Shown piece by piece: positions 1-9,910 of a DNA stretch of 64,000 nucleotides. How positions within the stretch are numbered: position 1 is the first letter of the stretch; every line of letters begins with the position of its first letter. Source of the stretch: an uncultured Bacteroidales bacterium (lineage in GTDB: Bacteria > Bacteroidota > Bacteroidia > Bacteroidales > UBA932); the NCBI GenBank assembly GCA_905234285.1, contig CAJOHK010000005.1, positions 1 through 64,000 on the forward strand, written 5' to 3'. Made by a program: the position numbers and the translations under genes. Below the pieces are notes generated by a model. It searched no databases. It worked only from the letters and a program-made list of their open reading frames with translations, and was not told the DNA's origin.

Positions 1-135
1 CGCTGCCCCCGAGTAGCCGCCGCTGCCACCCAGATGCCCCACCACCGCAATATCCACCATCCCCACCAGGGGCACGGTGATATTGGCCAGGATACTGGGC
101 CCGGCCAGACGGAGGATTTCGCGGCTGAGTTTCAT
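1..135 (-). CDS. MATE-family efflux/transport protein, N-terminal part (truncated by window edge)
   Basis: Reverse strand reads MKLSREILRLAGPSILANITVPLVGMVDIAVVGHLGGSGGYSGAA, typical MATE/DinF N-terminus. Confidence 0.75.
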   Translation of the reverse strand, partial: MKLSREILRLAGPSILANITVPLVGMVDIAVVGHLGGSGGYSGAA

Positions 136-1061
136 CGGAATTTCTTATCTTCTTCCAGCATCCCCAGGTAGGAGTTGTACCGCTCCGGGGAGATGAGACC
201 GGCATCCACGGCAGCCTTTACGGCGCAACCGGGTTCGTGGGTGTGGGTGCAGGGGGTGAATCGGCAATCGGCGCCAACGCGTAGCATCTCGGGGAAGTAT
301 CGGGCGATTTCCTCCTTCTCCAGGTCCACCAGGCCGAAGCCGCGCAGGCCGGGGGAATCAATCACGTAGCCGCCCGAAGCCAGCGGATACATCTCGTACA
401 GCGAAGTAGTGTGCTTCCCCTGCAGATGGGCGGCCGATATAACGCCGATCTTGGGATCCAGCGAAGGGTCCAGCGCCTTTATGAGGGACGACTTTCCCAC
501 GCCGGACTCCCCGGAGAAGAGGTTCACACAGCCCTTGCAGGCCTCCCGGATGGCGTCGATGCCCTCTCCGGTGCGCACGGATGTCTCGATAACTTGGTAG
601 CCGGCACCCTCATAGATAGCACGGAAGTGCGCCAACTCCTCGGCCGCAGGTTCCCGGTAAAGGTCCGTTTTACTCAAGACGATGGTGGCGGGAATGCCGT
701 AAACCTCGCAAGTGACCAGCAGGCGGTCCAGGAACGGGAGCTTGACCTCCGGGAAATAGAGGGAGACAATCAGATAGGCCCGATCTACGTTGGCAGCAAT
801 GATATGCGCCTGCCGGGAAAGATTGGTGGAACGGCGGATGACGTAGTTGCTGCGGGGCAGGATTTCGGTGATGACCGTGGTGCCATCGGCGCCGGTTTCA
901 TAGTGCACATGGTCCCCGACGGCGATGGGATTGGTAATTTCGCTGGCCTTGAGGCGCACCTTTCCCCGCAGTACCGCCGGGAAGGGCTTCCACGCCGGCA
1001 GGGCCGACAGCAGATAATGGCTGCCCGCATTCTTTACCACCGTTGCTTCACCTTGCATCAT
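132..1061 (-). CDS. rsgA: Ribosome small subunit-dependent GTPase A
   Basis: 309 aa; circularly permuted GTPase motifs (SKTDL, GESGVGKSSLIKAL, DSPGLRGFG) and C-terminal zinc motif (CRFTPCTHTHEPGC). Confidence 0.95.
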   Translation of the reverse strand: MMQGEATVVKNAGSHYLLSALPAWKPFPAVLRGKVRLKASEITNPIAVGDHVHYETGADGTTVITEILPRSNYVIRRSTNLSRQAHIIAANVDRAYLIVSLYFPEVKLPFLDRLLVTCEVYGIPATIVLSKTDLYREPAAEELAHFRAIYEGAGYQVIETSVRTGEGIDAIREACKGCVNLFSGESGVGKSSLIKALDPSLDPKIGVISAAHLQGKHTTSLYEMYPLASGGYVIDSPGLRGFGLVDLEKEEIARYFPEMLRVGADCRFTPCTHTHEPGCAVKAAVDAGLISPERYNSYLGMLEEDKKFR

Positions 1062-1134
1062 GCTACAAAGATAGCAAATTAAACTGACACGCTACAGCGT
1101 GAAATGGAAGCTGTTGATTATTAATGTGTTATGA

Positions 1135-1167
1135 AAAATCAGTCCGGCGTTTAGCCGGACTGATTTT
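1135..1167. repeat. Hairpin repeat copy 1 (AAAATCAGTCCGGC-GTTTA-GCCGGACTGATTTT), terminator-like, 3' of malQ
   Basis: 14-bp perfect stem, 5-nt loop; same core as 43079-43127 and 45392-45424. Confidence 0.85.
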
Positions 1168-1224
1168 CTGTAACACGCTGACAGTGAGCGCTTTGCGTTT
1201 TACAGTAACGCCAGCGTCAACGCA

Positions 1225-3651
1225 CTAACCCCGGCCGGCTGCAGCGACCAGCATGCGCAGGTGGGCGTTGAGTTTGTCGTTGGCCAGCAGGCTCTCCAGT
1301 GTGCAGTGCATGCGGTAGCGCCAGTAGTGGCGGGGGATAGCCGGGATGTTGATGCGTTCGTCGGCGGGGTTGCCCTGGTAGCGTACATCGCCGTCGGTGG
1401 CCAGCCAGTCCTGCAGGGGGAGGATAGCCAGCATGGCCGGGGACTTCATGTGCTGGGCCACAATGAGATCGGCCACCCAAGGTTCGCAGAAATACGGGGC
1501 GTCGCCCTCGCAGCCCAGCATTTGGTTGTAGAAGCGCTGGGTGGCGGCACGGTCCTCTTCCCACCAGGCCCGCAGCGGCGAGGTGTCGTGGGTGCCGGTG
1601 GCGCAGACGCACCAGTACGGGTAGCGGTCCGGATGGGCGAAGGCATCCTTGGGATCCTTGGGCATGCGCTGAATCTCCAGCGACAGGATGTTGAGCTGGT
1701 CCATGACCGAAGCCACGCAGCCGGGGATCATGCCCAGATCCTCGCCGCAGGCCAGCATGCCGGTAGAACGTAGCAGAGCCGGGAGTTTGCGCATGGCCGT
1801 TTCCCGCCAGAAGTCGTCGTGCCTGTGCCAGAAGAAGTCCTGGTACAGCTCGTTGAAGCGGTTTTTCTGCCACTCCGGCAGGCTGGCGTACAGTTCGGTC
1901 TTTTCGGCCGAAATACGCGGGTGCCAGAAGCCGGGCTTGCGGGGATCCTCCACAAAGAGGACGTTGGTTCCGGATCCCAGATGCGGGTCGAAGCCCAGGC
2001 CCCTCAGTTCGCTCTCGGCGTAGGGGAGTGCCGGGCTGAAGTGCCCCATGAGGCCGCTCTTGTGCGGAATGGGGATTTCCCAGATGCGGAAGAAGCCCAG
2101 GATGTGGTCAATTCTGAACGCGTCAAAATACTGGGACATCTTGCCCATGCGGGCCTTCCACCAGGCATAGCCGTCCCCCGCCATCTCTTCCCAGTTGTAG
2201 GTGGGGAAGCCCCAGTTTTGGCCGTCTTCGGCAAAGGCATCCGGCGGAGCACCGGCCTGGCTGTCCATGTGGAAGAGGTGCGGGTGCTGCCAGGCGTCCA
2301 CGCTGCAGCGGCTCACACCGATAGGGAGGTCTCCCTTGATGGCGATGCCTCTGAGGTGGGCATACTGTACGGCATCTTTGAGCTGCTGGTCCAGGAGGAA
2401 CTGGAGGTAGCAGTAGAAGCCTACCTCGGCGGGATGCTCCTGTTCAATGGTATCGGCCTTTTGGGCGCTGTAACTGGCATATTTGCCCCAGGTGCCGAAG
2501 TCCGGCGTCCCATGGATGTCCCGGAGCACGCTAAAGACGGCATAAGGCTTGAGCCATTCCTTATTCTCCTCTACGAAGGCCTTATACTCGGGCGTACTGC
2601 ACACCTCTGCGCCAACCTTGTTGTAGCGCTTGCGCAGCATCTCCAGCTTGGCGCTGTTTACGGCCTCATAGTCGATGGCCGGCAATGCCTCCAGCTCGGC
2701 CTGCTTGGCCTTATAGGCTGCGTCCTTGCGGATACCGGCGTCCGGCAGATGGATGAACTGCGGATGCAGGGCGAAGGAACTCACCGCGTTGTAGGGGTAG
2801 GAATCCTGCCAGCTGTGGGTCATGGTGGTATCGTTCACCGGCAGCAGCTGAATGACGTTTTGCCCCGCGGCCACGGCCCAATCGGCCAGCTTCTTAATGT
2901 CGTTGAATTCGCCCACGCCGAAGCTGTCCTCGGTCTTGAGGGAGAAAACGGGAACGGCCACGCCGGAACCGCGCCAGGGACGGGTGGGGAATACGGGGTG
3001 GAGGTCCGAGATGATGAGCTGGGTATGGGACGGGGGAATCTCGGCCAGGAAGTGGTTGGGACCTTCTTCCCAGAGCCGGATTTCCTTGGTTTTGGTGTCT
3101 ACAATCACAAACTTATACTCCATGGGCTCGGTCACGTCCATGGTGATGAACCACCAGGGGAAGGAGGCGTCCGACATCAGGTGGACCTTTTTCCAGTCCC
3201 CCAGTTTTTTACCGGAACCCACAATGGCCACCGATTCATTGCTGCGAACCTCTGCGGCGGGGATGCGGATGCAGATATTGCCCAGGTCTGGCCCCTCGTC
3301 CCTGTGATGGCGGAAGGACGAGCCGTCGGGCCGACGGAAAATGACATCGCTGAAAGCCGATGCATAAAAGGCCGAATTGGACGGCCGGTCTCTCCAGCGG
3401 GACCGTACAATGATGTTCTTTTGGGCGACGGGAGCCTTAAAATGGTGCTGGCGCCACTCCCGGCGGATCACCTTTCCGTCTTTGACGACCTCGAAGGTGA
3501 AAAAGTCTCCGTCGTGCAGGTCTTTGCCCGTAATCACGATTTGCCAAAGACCGCCGAAGGAAAACTCCATGGGAATGCGCCGCTTGCCAACGCGAAGCTG
3601 GACACTCTCGCCCCAATTGGTATGGTACTGTAACTGAATGTTAATGCTCAT
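1225..3651 (-). CDS. malQ: 4-alpha-glucanotransferase with N-terminal starch-binding (CBM20-like) modules
   Basis: 808 aa; MalQ motifs (FRIDHILGFFRIWEIP, ACGEDLGMIP, TGTHDTSPLRAWWEED). Confidence 0.93.
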   Translation of the reverse strand: MSINIQLQYHTNWGESVQLRVGKRRIPMEFSFGGLWQIVITGKDLHDGDFFTFEVVKDGKVIRREWRQHHFKAPVAQKNIIVRSRWRDRPSNSAFYASAFSDVIFRRPDGSSFRHHRDEGPDLGNICIRIPAAEVRSNESVAIVGSGKKLGDWKKVHLMSDASFPWWFITMDVTEPMEYKFVIVDTKTKEIRLWEEGPNHFLAEIPPSHTQLIISDLHPVFPTRPWRGSGVAVPVFSLKTEDSFGVGEFNDIKKLADWAVAAGQNVIQLLPVNDTTMTHSWQDSYPYNAVSSFALHPQFIHLPDAGIRKDAAYKAKQAELEALPAIDYEAVNSAKLEMLRKRYNKVGAEVCSTPEYKAFVEENKEWLKPYAVFSVLRDIHGTPDFGTWGKYASYSAQKADTIEQEHPAEVGFYCYLQFLLDQQLKDAVQYAHLRGIAIKGDLPIGVSRCSVDAWQHPHLFHMDSQAGAPPDAFAEDGQNWGFPTYNWEEMAGDGYAWWKARMGKMSQYFDAFRIDHILGFFRIWEIPIPHKSGLMGHFSPALPYAESELRGLGFDPHLGSGTNVLFVEDPRKPGFWHPRISAEKTELYASLPEWQKNRFNELYQDFFWHRHDDFWRETAMRKLPALLRSTGMLACGEDLGMIPGCVASVMDQLNILSLEIQRMPKDPKDAFAHPDRYPYWCVCATGTHDTSPLRAWWEEDRAATQRFYNQMLGCEGDAPYFCEPWVADLIVAQHMKSPAMLAILPLQDWLATDGDVRYQGNPADERINIPAIPRHYWRYRMHCTLESLLANDKLNAHLRMLVAAAGRG

Positions 3652-3775
3652 GATTATGCGGTTTACGAAATAAAGATACCTATAATAATAGGGAAAACCA
3701 AGGGGCGGCCGAAGTTTGTCGCCGAACAGGCCGATTATTGCGACGAATGAAAAAAAACGCTAATTTTGCGGTACT

Positions 3776-4120
3776 ATGGCAGAGAATGATTGGAAAAGCA
3801 GATTGGGTGTAGTGTATTCCACCAACCCGGACTTTCAGTATACCACAGAGCAGGCGCAGGAAGCGCAGACGCTGCCCCCGGAAAAGCAGCGGCTTATTGT
3901 GGGCATTGACCGCAGAAACCGCGGAGGCAAGCAGGTGACGCTCATCACCGGCTTTGTGGGCGGGGCCGACGACCTCAAGGAACTGGGACGCGCGCTTAAG
4001 ACCAAACTGGGCGTGGGCGGCAGCGCCAAGGACGGGGAAATCACCATCCAGGGCGATTTCAGGGACAAGGTGACCGAGCTGCTCAAAGGCATGGGATATA
4101 ACGCCAAAAGGGGAAATTAA
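3776..4120 (+). CDS. SUI1/eIF1-like translation initiation factor family protein
   Basis: 114 aa; RRNRGGKQVTLITGFVG...LGVGGSAKDGEITIQGD signature. Confidence 0.9.
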   Translation: MAENDWKSRLGVVYSTNPDFQYTTEQAQEAQTLPPEKQRLIVGIDRRNRGGKQVTLITGFVGGADDLKELGRALKTKLGVGGSAKDGEITIQGDFRDKVTELLKGMGYNAKRGN

Positions 4121-4825
4121 ATGCTGGAGGAGGCCTTCAAGAGCGGAGAGTTGCTCCTGCCCGCCACCCCGGGAGAGGTAGTGGCGCAGGCATCGGAAGG
4201 GACGCCTCTTCTGATGTCGGTGCTGGTGGTGGTGTTCGTCCTATGTACCATCGCCATGCTGCCCTCTTTCCTGTATCTGCTGCCCGCCCTGGCCGACAGC
4301 GTCTTCCGCGCCCGCGGCAGTTCCTCCCTGGAGCACAGTGTCCGCCTGAACCGGGACCGTACCCTGATAGCGCTCATGAACATGATTCCGGCCGTCCTGC
4401 TCGTCTACCGGTACCGGCTGTACAATCCCTCTTTTCTCTGTGATCTGGCGCCTACTGGGCGGCTGCTGGCCATAGCTGCCGTGTTTTTGGGCTACCTGTT
4501 GTTGCGCGGCCTGTTGTACCAGTTAGGCAAACCCCGCCGGCGCTCCGATTATTATCGGCAGGCGCATCGTGGCGGTTTTACCTTTTTCATCCTCCTGATG
4601 TTCGCCGAGCTGGTTACGGTGGGCATCCTCTTTCTGTTTGGGTGTAACGATGTCATTATCAGGCACTCCATATACGTCGAACTCCTCATCGCCTACGCCT
4701 TCTACCTGTTCCGCAGAACACAAATTTTGTCACTTTCTTGCAATCCTTTGACAACTTTTTTGTACCTTTGCACCCTTGAAATTTTACCCACTGCTTTGCT
4801 CATCATTTCAGCGGTTATTTTGTAG
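4121..4825 (+). CDS. DUF4271-type integral membrane protein
   Basis: 234 aa, multiple TM segments; position upstream of hemD as seen in Bacteroidota. Confidence 0.75.
   Translation: MLEEAFKSGELLLPATPGEVVAQASEGTPLLMSVLVVVFVLCTIAMLPSFLYLLPALADSVFRARGSSSLEHSVRLNRDRTLIALMNMIPAVLLVYRYRLYNPSFLCDLAPTGRLLAIAAVFLGYLLLRGLLYQLGKPRRRSDYYRQAHRGGFTFFILLMFAELVTVGILFLFGCNDVIIRHSIYVELLIAYAFYLFRRTQILSLSCNPLTTFLYLCTLEILPTALLIISAVIL
4763..4770 (+). promoter_or_regulatory. Putative Bacteroidota -7 box TACCTTTG inside the 3' end of the DUF4271 gene, upstream of hemD
   Basis: TTTGACAA...TACCTTTG arrangement. Confidence 0.55.
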
Positions 4826-4843
4826 TGTAGAGAGAAAACAAAA

Positions 4844-5584
4844 ATGAGTGTCAAGAATATCTTGGTTTCCCAGAACGCTCCCCGCGTTCTAACGCAGTAT
4901 CAGGCCGTAACAGACAAATACGGTGTTCAGTTCACCTTCCATCCTTTCTTTAGAGTAGAACCCCTGACATCCCGGGAATTCCGTGCCCAGCGTATCAACC
5001 TGCTGGATTACACCGCCATCGTGTTCTCTTCCCGGCACGTGATCGATGCCTTCTTCTCTCTGGCCGAGGAACTGCGCGCCAAGATTCCCGAGACCATGAA
5101 GTATTTCTGCTCTACGGAGGCTGTTGCCATGTATCTGCAAAAGCACATCGTGTACCGCAAGCGCAAAATTTTCTACGGTACCGGCACGCCCGAGAGCATC
5201 GTGGCCCTCATCGGCCCCAAGCATAAGGGGGAAAAATTCCTCATTGCCACCAGCGATTCTTCATCGGCCGCTGCTATGTCCGCGCTTCTGCAGGCCCATC
5301 AGCTGGAATGCAATATCGGTGTGTTTGTAAAGTCCGTGAGCCAGGATTTAAAGGACCTGGACCTCAAGGCTTACGACATGATTGTATTCTACAATCCCGC
5401 CGACGTCAAGTCCCTTCAGGAGAACTTCCCGGATTTCCAGCAGGGCGATACCAAAATGGTCTCCTATGGCCGCTCCATCGTCAAGTCCATGGAAGAGGCC
5501 GGCCTTCGCATCGACGTTAAGGCTCCCTCCCCGGAGGCTCCTTCCGTAGCGCGCGCCATCGAACTGTATCTGGAAAGCCTCTGA
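4844..5584 (+). CDS. hemD: Uroporphyrinogen-III synthase family protein
   Basis: 246 aa HemD-like translation (VFSSRHVIDAFF, DMIVFYNPADVKSL). Confidence 0.82.
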   Translation: MSVKNILVSQNAPRVLTQYQAVTDKYGVQFTFHPFFRVEPLTSREFRAQRINLLDYTAIVFSSRHVIDAFFSLAEELRAKIPETMKYFCSTEAVAMYLQKHIVYRKRKIFYGTGTPESIVALIGPKHKGEKFLIATSDSSSAAAMSALLQAHQLECNIGVFVKSVSQDLKDLDLKAYDMIVFYNPADVKSLQENFPDFQQGDTKMVSYGRSIVKSMEEAGLRIDVKAPSPEAPSVARAIELYLESL

Positions 5585-5961
5585 TGGATGCCTCGTTCCC
5601 AAAGTCTGAGCGGCTCTGCGGCAAAACTGCCGTGGCGGCTTTGTTCGGGCAGGGAAAGAGCCTGACGGGCGGTTGTCTGCGCTGCCGTTTCCTCCATCGC
5701 GCCGATGATGCCCCTTCCCGCATTGTGGTTTCTGTGCCCAAGCGCTACTTCAAGCGCGCCGTCAAGCGCAATCTCCTCAAGCGCCGTATCCGCGAGAGCT
5801 ACCGTCGGCAAAAAGACCTCCTAGGTCCCGGCCTTGATGTGCTTTTTGTCTATTCATCGGCCGAAGTGCTGCCCTACGAGGCTATCTATGCCGATATGAC
5901 CGCCTTGCTAACCCGCTGTGCCCAATCGGCCCGTTGCACTCAATCTGCTGATAATCAATAA
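5584..5961 (+). CDS. rnpA: Ribonuclease P protein component
   Basis: 125 aa; VSVPKRYFKRAVKRNLLKRRIRESYR signature. Confidence 0.93.
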   Translation: MDASFPKSERLCGKTAVAALFGQGKSLTGGCLRCRFLHRADDAPSRIVVSVPKRYFKRAVKRNLLKRRIRESYRRQKDLLGPGLDVLFVYSSAEVLPYEAIYADMTALLTRCAQSARCTQSADNQ

Positions 5962-5966
5962 AATAA

Positions 5967-6004
5967 GCAAAAGTGATTATATAAAAATGCCCAATCACTT
6001 TTGC
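5967..6004 (+). other. Intergenic inverted repeat GCAAAAGTGATT...AATCACTTTTGC between rnpA and yidD
   Basis: 12-bp perfect stem, 14-nt loop, 14 nt before the yidD ATG. Confidence 0.7.
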
Positions 6005-6018
6005 ATAAGGAGTTAGTA

Positions 6019-6315
6019 ATGAACGGCTTAGGTGCTGCACTGAAAAAGGTCCTGATTTTCCCTTTTGTGCTGCTGATCAAATTCTATCAGCTGTGCATCA
6101 GCCCCTTTACGCCGCCCAGCTGCCGCTTTACGCCCACCTGTTCCCAATATGGGCTGGAGGCTTTCCGCAAGCACGGGCCCATCAAAGGCCTGTACCTTAC
6201 CACGCGCCGCATTCTCAGGTGCCATCCCTGGGGCGGCAGCGGCTATGATCCCGTTCCCGAGGAGTTTCATTTCTTCCGTAAAAACACCCATGCCCCAGAA
6301 AGAGAAAATCCGTGA
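6019..6315 (+). CDS. yidD: Membrane protein insertion efficiency factor YidD
   Basis: [32 protein letters not shown]...[17 protein letters not shown] signature. Confidence 0.95.
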   Translation: MNGLGAALKKVLIFPFVLLIKFYQLCISPFTPPSCRFTPTCSQYGLEAFRKHGPIKGLYLTTRRILRCHPWGGSGYDPVPEEFHFFRKNTHAPERENP

Positions 6316-6988
6316 CATGTTTGACGGCATTGCTCCGTCCTATGACCGGCTCAACCACCTCATGTCCCTGAACGTGGACAAGTTGTGGCGGCGCCGGGCC
6401 ATGCGTGAGATTGTGGACGGTACCCAGCAGCAGCTGCTGGATGTGGCTTGTGGAACGGGGGACAGTACCATCGCCATGGCCCGCAAGGCCGCACTGGGCA
6501 GTCGGGTTACCGGTGTGGATATATCGGAGGGCATGATGGCGCTCATCATGCGCAAGGCCGCCCGCGAAGGCGTGCACGACCGCATCAATCTGCAAGCGGC
6601 CGACGGGGAAAACCTGCCCTTTGCCGAGTCCAGTTTCCACCGGGTATTCTGCGCCTTCGGCATTCGCAATTTCGAGCACCGGGACAAGGGGCTGCAGGAA
6701 TTCTATCGGGTCCTCAAGCCCGGCGGCAAAGTGGTTATCCTGGAACTTTCCGAACCCCGCAAACGCTGGTTCAGGATGCTGTACGATTTGTATTTCCAGC
6801 ACATTCTGCCCGTCATCGGCGGCCTGATCTCGGGCCAAAAAGCCGCTTACAAGTACCTCCCGGCCTCGGTCAAGGCTTTTCCTGTTCCGGTAAAGTTCTG
6901 TGCCATGATGCAGGACGCCGGCTTCACCCGCGTTCGCGCCATTTCCCTCTCTGGCGGGTTGTGCCAGATGTTTGTGGGGGAAAAGTGA
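6290..6988 (+). CDS. menG: Demethylmenaquinone methyltransferase (UbiE/MenG)
   Basis: [36 protein letters not shown]...[14 protein letters not shown]...[23 protein letters not shown]. Confidence 0.93.
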   Translation: MPQKEKIRDMFDGIAPSYDRLNHLMSLNVDKLWRRRAMREIVDGTQQQLLDVACGTGDSTIAMARKAALGSRVTGVDISEGMMALIMRKAAREGVHDRINLQAADGENLPFAESSFHRVFCAFGIRNFEHRDKGLQEFYRVLKPGGKVVILELSEPRKRWFRMLYDLYFQHILPVIGGLISGQKAAYKYLPASVKAFPVPVKFCAMMQDAGFTRVRAISLSGGLCQMFVGEK

Positions 6989-6993
6989 ATCGC

Positions 6994-7233
6994 TTACTTA
7001 GCGGCCAGGACGGCGTCGCACACCTCGCCCACGGTGGTGGGGGCGTCGGCGTCGGCGGGGAAGCGTATCTGGAACTTTTCCTCCACGGCCAGCGAGAGCA
7101 GCATCATGGACAGGGAGTCGATGCCCAAGTCACGTACCAGCTGGGTGTCAAAGTTCACATGGGAAAGCTCCGTACTGGGACGGATGATGCCGATTACCTC
7201 CTTGAGGCCGGCAAAAACTTCTTCTTTGGTCAT
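6994..7233 (-). CDS. Acyl carrier protein
   Basis: 79 aa with DLGIDSLSMMLL phosphopantetheine site; start overlaps upstream ligase stop. Confidence 0.9.
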   Translation of the reverse strand: MTKEEVFAGLKEVIGIIRPSTELSHVNFDTQLVRDLGIDSLSMMLLSLAVEEKFQIRFPADADAPTTVGEVCDAVLAAK

Positions 7234-8717
7234 ACGCGGGCTACTTTCATGCTGCCGGTGCGCTTGAAGTCCTCGGTGCGCACGGTTACTTTTCTGATCT
7301 GATGGGTAGTGGGAAGCGTAGCGTTAATCTTGGCTACCAGGTTGTTTACATAGGCTTCCACTTCCTCGAAAGGCTTGCCTTCGAAGGCGGGCATCAGGGG
7401 AAGTACCTCTACGGCAATCACGGGCTGGCCGTTCACTTCCTCTTCCTTGACCATGGCGTCGCGTACGCAAGAATCGGCGTAGAAGGGCTCTTCCAGGGCC
7501 TCGGGGCTCACATTCTCGCCGTTGGGCAGGATGATGAGGTTCTTGATGCGGCCGGTGATGTAAAGGAATCCATCCTCGTCAAAGCGGCAGAGGTCGCCGG
7601 TGCGCAGCCAGCCGTCGGGGGTAAGTACTTCGGCGGTCTTCTCGGGATCCTTATAGTAGCCGCTGAAGAGGTTATCGCCCTTGACCCACAGCTCGCCGTC
7701 CACAATCTTGGCCTCTTGCTCGGGATAGATCTTGCCGATGGAGGTGGGGTGTGTAATGGCGTCGGCGTTGGCCGATGTGAGGTTGGCGGTTTCCGTAAGG
7801 CCGTAGCCGAAGGTGAAGGTAACGCCCATCTTGGAGAAGACTTCGGTGAGGCGCGGCGGCACGTTGGCGGCACCGGAGATGATCATCTTGAGGCTGCCCA
7901 GGAACTGGGGGCCGTACATCTTGCACAGGCCGGCCAGGATGTCGCAGATACCGGGAACAATTACCAGCAGGGTGGGACGGATCACAGGCAGCTTGCCGAT
8001 GGTGGCCTTCATATCCTCGCAGGTGAACATGAGGTTGCCGGAGTAGAAGCAGCCGCACAGGCCGGCGATGGCGCCAAACACATGGCTCAGCGGCAGCAGG
8101 GCAATGTAGCGGTGCTGGCCGATGATGGGGCCGGGTTTGAAGATGGTATTGTAGTTGCCGCGCATGAGGGCACGGTGGGTCAGGACGGCACCTTTGGGCT
8201 GACCGGTAGTACCACCGGTGAAGAAGATGGCGGCGGTGCTGTCGGGGTCGATATCGGCGCTGGGAGCCTCGGTATCGGCGATGCTGGCGGCGGGGAGCAC
8301 CTTCACATTCTGCAGTTTGGCGGTGAGGGGCATGAACTCCTCGCGCACAAAGATAGCGGCAATGTCAAACTTCATGCAGGAGCCGATGAGGGCCATCTCG
8401 GGCAGCTGGGCCGGAAGCATCATCACCACATATCCGGCGCTGGTGATGGCAAGGTACAGCTCGATGGCATCCTGGCTGTTACGGTCAAAAACGGCAATGT
8501 GGGAGCCCTTGGGCAGGCCCAGTCCGTTGATAAAAGCGCGACGGCGGGCTACTCTCTGGCCTAATTCCTTGTAAGTGATGGTGTTGGTCTGGTCGCTCAG
8601 GGCCGGGCTGTCGGCGTATTCTTTGGTGAACCAGTCAACGAATTTTCCCATAGTGGGAAGATAAGGAAGGCGCTCAAGCTCTTCCTTGGGGAGCATGTCG
8701 TAAAAGTAATTGGACAT
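7230..8717 (-). CDS. AMP-binding acyl-CoA/acyl-ACP synthetase
   Basis: 495 aa; FFTGGTTGQPKGAVLTH, FTFGYGLTETANLTSA, GWLRTGDLCRFDEDGFLYITGRIKNLIILPNGENVSPEALE. Confidence 0.92.
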   Translation of the reverse strand: MSNYFYDMLPKEELERLPYLPTMGKFVDWFTKEYADSPALSDQTNTITYKELGQRVARRRAFINGLGLPKGSHIAVFDRNSQDAIELYLAITSAGYVVMMLPAQLPEMALIGSCMKFDIAAIFVREEFMPLTAKLQNVKVLPAASIADTEAPSADIDPDSTAAIFFTGGTTGQPKGAVLTHRALMRGNYNTIFKPGPIIGQHRYIALLPLSHVFGAIAGLCGCFYSGNLMFTCEDMKATIGKLPVIRPTLLVIVPGICDILAGLCKMYGPQFLGSLKMIISGAANVPPRLTEVFSKMGVTFTFGYGLTETANLTSANADAITHPTSIGKIYPEQEAKIVDGELWVKGDNLFSGYYKDPEKTAEVLTPDGWLRTGDLCRFDEDGFLYITGRIKNLIILPNGENVSPEALEEPFYADSCVRDAMVKEEEVNGQPVIAVEVLPLMPAFEGKPFEEVEAYVNNLVAKINATLPTTHQIRKVTVRTEDFKRTGSMKVARV

Positions 8718-8730
8718 AAGGTATTGGTTA

Positions 8731-9867
8731 TTAGATATTTTTCACGTAACTGCGGCGGCGCTGGTATTCCTGCGGGTTGTACTCTTCGCCGAAGAGGGTT
8801 TGCACCTTGTGGTTGTCTTCCAGCTGCGGATTCAGGAGCATGCGCTTGATGCCCAGTTTCTGGAAGTTCTGCAGCAGGTATTTGAACATGAGCAGCGCAG
8901 CGCCCTTGGCCTGATACTCGGGGAGAATGCCGATGAGCAGGGCCTCGGCGGTATCGTTGCGCTTGGGGTTGAGGGCGGGCAGCAGGTGTATCCAGCCGAA
9001 GGGGAGGATCTTGCCCTTGGCCTTGCGCACGGCCTCGGAGATGTGCGGCATGGTTACGGTGAATCCCACCAGCTCGTCCTGCTCGTTCACTACAAACGCC
9101 ACCATGTCCTTGTTGAGCACGGGGACATACTGCTTTACATAGCCGTCGATCTGCTCCTCGGAGAGCTTGCTATACTCGTACAGGCCGGCAAAGGCGGCGT
9201 TGAGCACGTGGAACATCTCCCGGCCGCGGCGGGCCATCTGCTTGAGGGTGCGCGCCGTGTAGATGTGGATGCCGAAGCGGCTCTCGATGATATCGGCATA
9301 TTTGAACATTGCGGGGAGCGTGTCCGGGATGGTGACCACCTTCTGGGTCCAGTCGGTATCCTTGATGAAGCCCATGCGCTCCAGGAACTGCGGATAGTAG
9401 GGATGGTTGTAGATGACGGTGAAGGGGCTCTCGTTCTCGAAGCCTTCTACCAGCAGGCCTTCGCGGTCCATGTCGGTAAAGCCCAGGGGGCCTTTGATCT
9501 TGGTGGCGCCGCGGGCCTTACCCCACTCGACAACAGCGCCGATGAGCGCCTCGGCCACGTCAAAATCGTCCACCAAATCCCACCAGCCGAAGCGGACGGT
9601 ATTCTCGTTCCACTTCTTGTTGGCGTTGTGGTTGATGATGGCGGCTACGCGGCCCACGATTTTCCCGTCCTTGTAGGCCAGGTACAACTCGCGTTCGCAG
9701 AATTCCAGGGAGGGGTTCTTGTCCCCTAAAGAATTGTATTCATCGTCTTCAAATGCGGGAACCCACTTGTCGCTGCCTTTATACAGCTTGAGCGGGAAAT
9801 CGATGAAGCTTTTGAGCATACGGCGTCCTTGTACGGGGACGACCGCAATGGAGGTTTCAGGTTTCAT
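8731..9867 (-). CDS. GNAT-superfamily N-acyltransferase-like protein (~378 aa)
   Basis: MKPETSIAVVPVQGRRMLKSFIDFPLKLY...KDGKIVGRVAAIINHNAN...; start moved from non-ATG 9888 to ATG at 9867. Confidence 0.75.
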   Translation of the reverse strand: MKPETSIAVVPVQGRRMLKSFIDFPLKLYKGSDKWVPAFEDDEYNSLGDKNPSLEFCERELYLAYKDGKIVGRVAAIINHNANKKWNENTVRFGWWDLVDDFDVAEALIGAVVEWGKARGATKIKGPLGFTDMDREGLLVEGFENESPFTVIYNHPYYPQFLERMGFIKDTDWTQKVVTIPDTLPAMFKYADIIESRFGIHIYTARTLKQMARRGREMFHVLNAAFAGLYEYSKLSEEQIDGYVKQYVPVLNKDMVAFVVNEQDELVGFTVTMPHISEAVRKAKGKILPFGWIHLLPALNPKRNDTAEALLIGILPEYQAKGAALLMFKYLLQNFQKLGIKRMLLNPQLEDNHKVQTLFGEEYNPQEYQRRRSYVKNI

Positions 9868-9910
9868 TACACTAGGTTTGACTTGCAAATATACTATTTT
9901 TTACGAAAGG

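Noticed and set aside
1819-3633. 604 aa plus-strand ORF antisense to malQ
   Set aside because: Shadow ORF from high-GC codon usage; malQ on the opposite strand has clear family motifs and this translation shows none.
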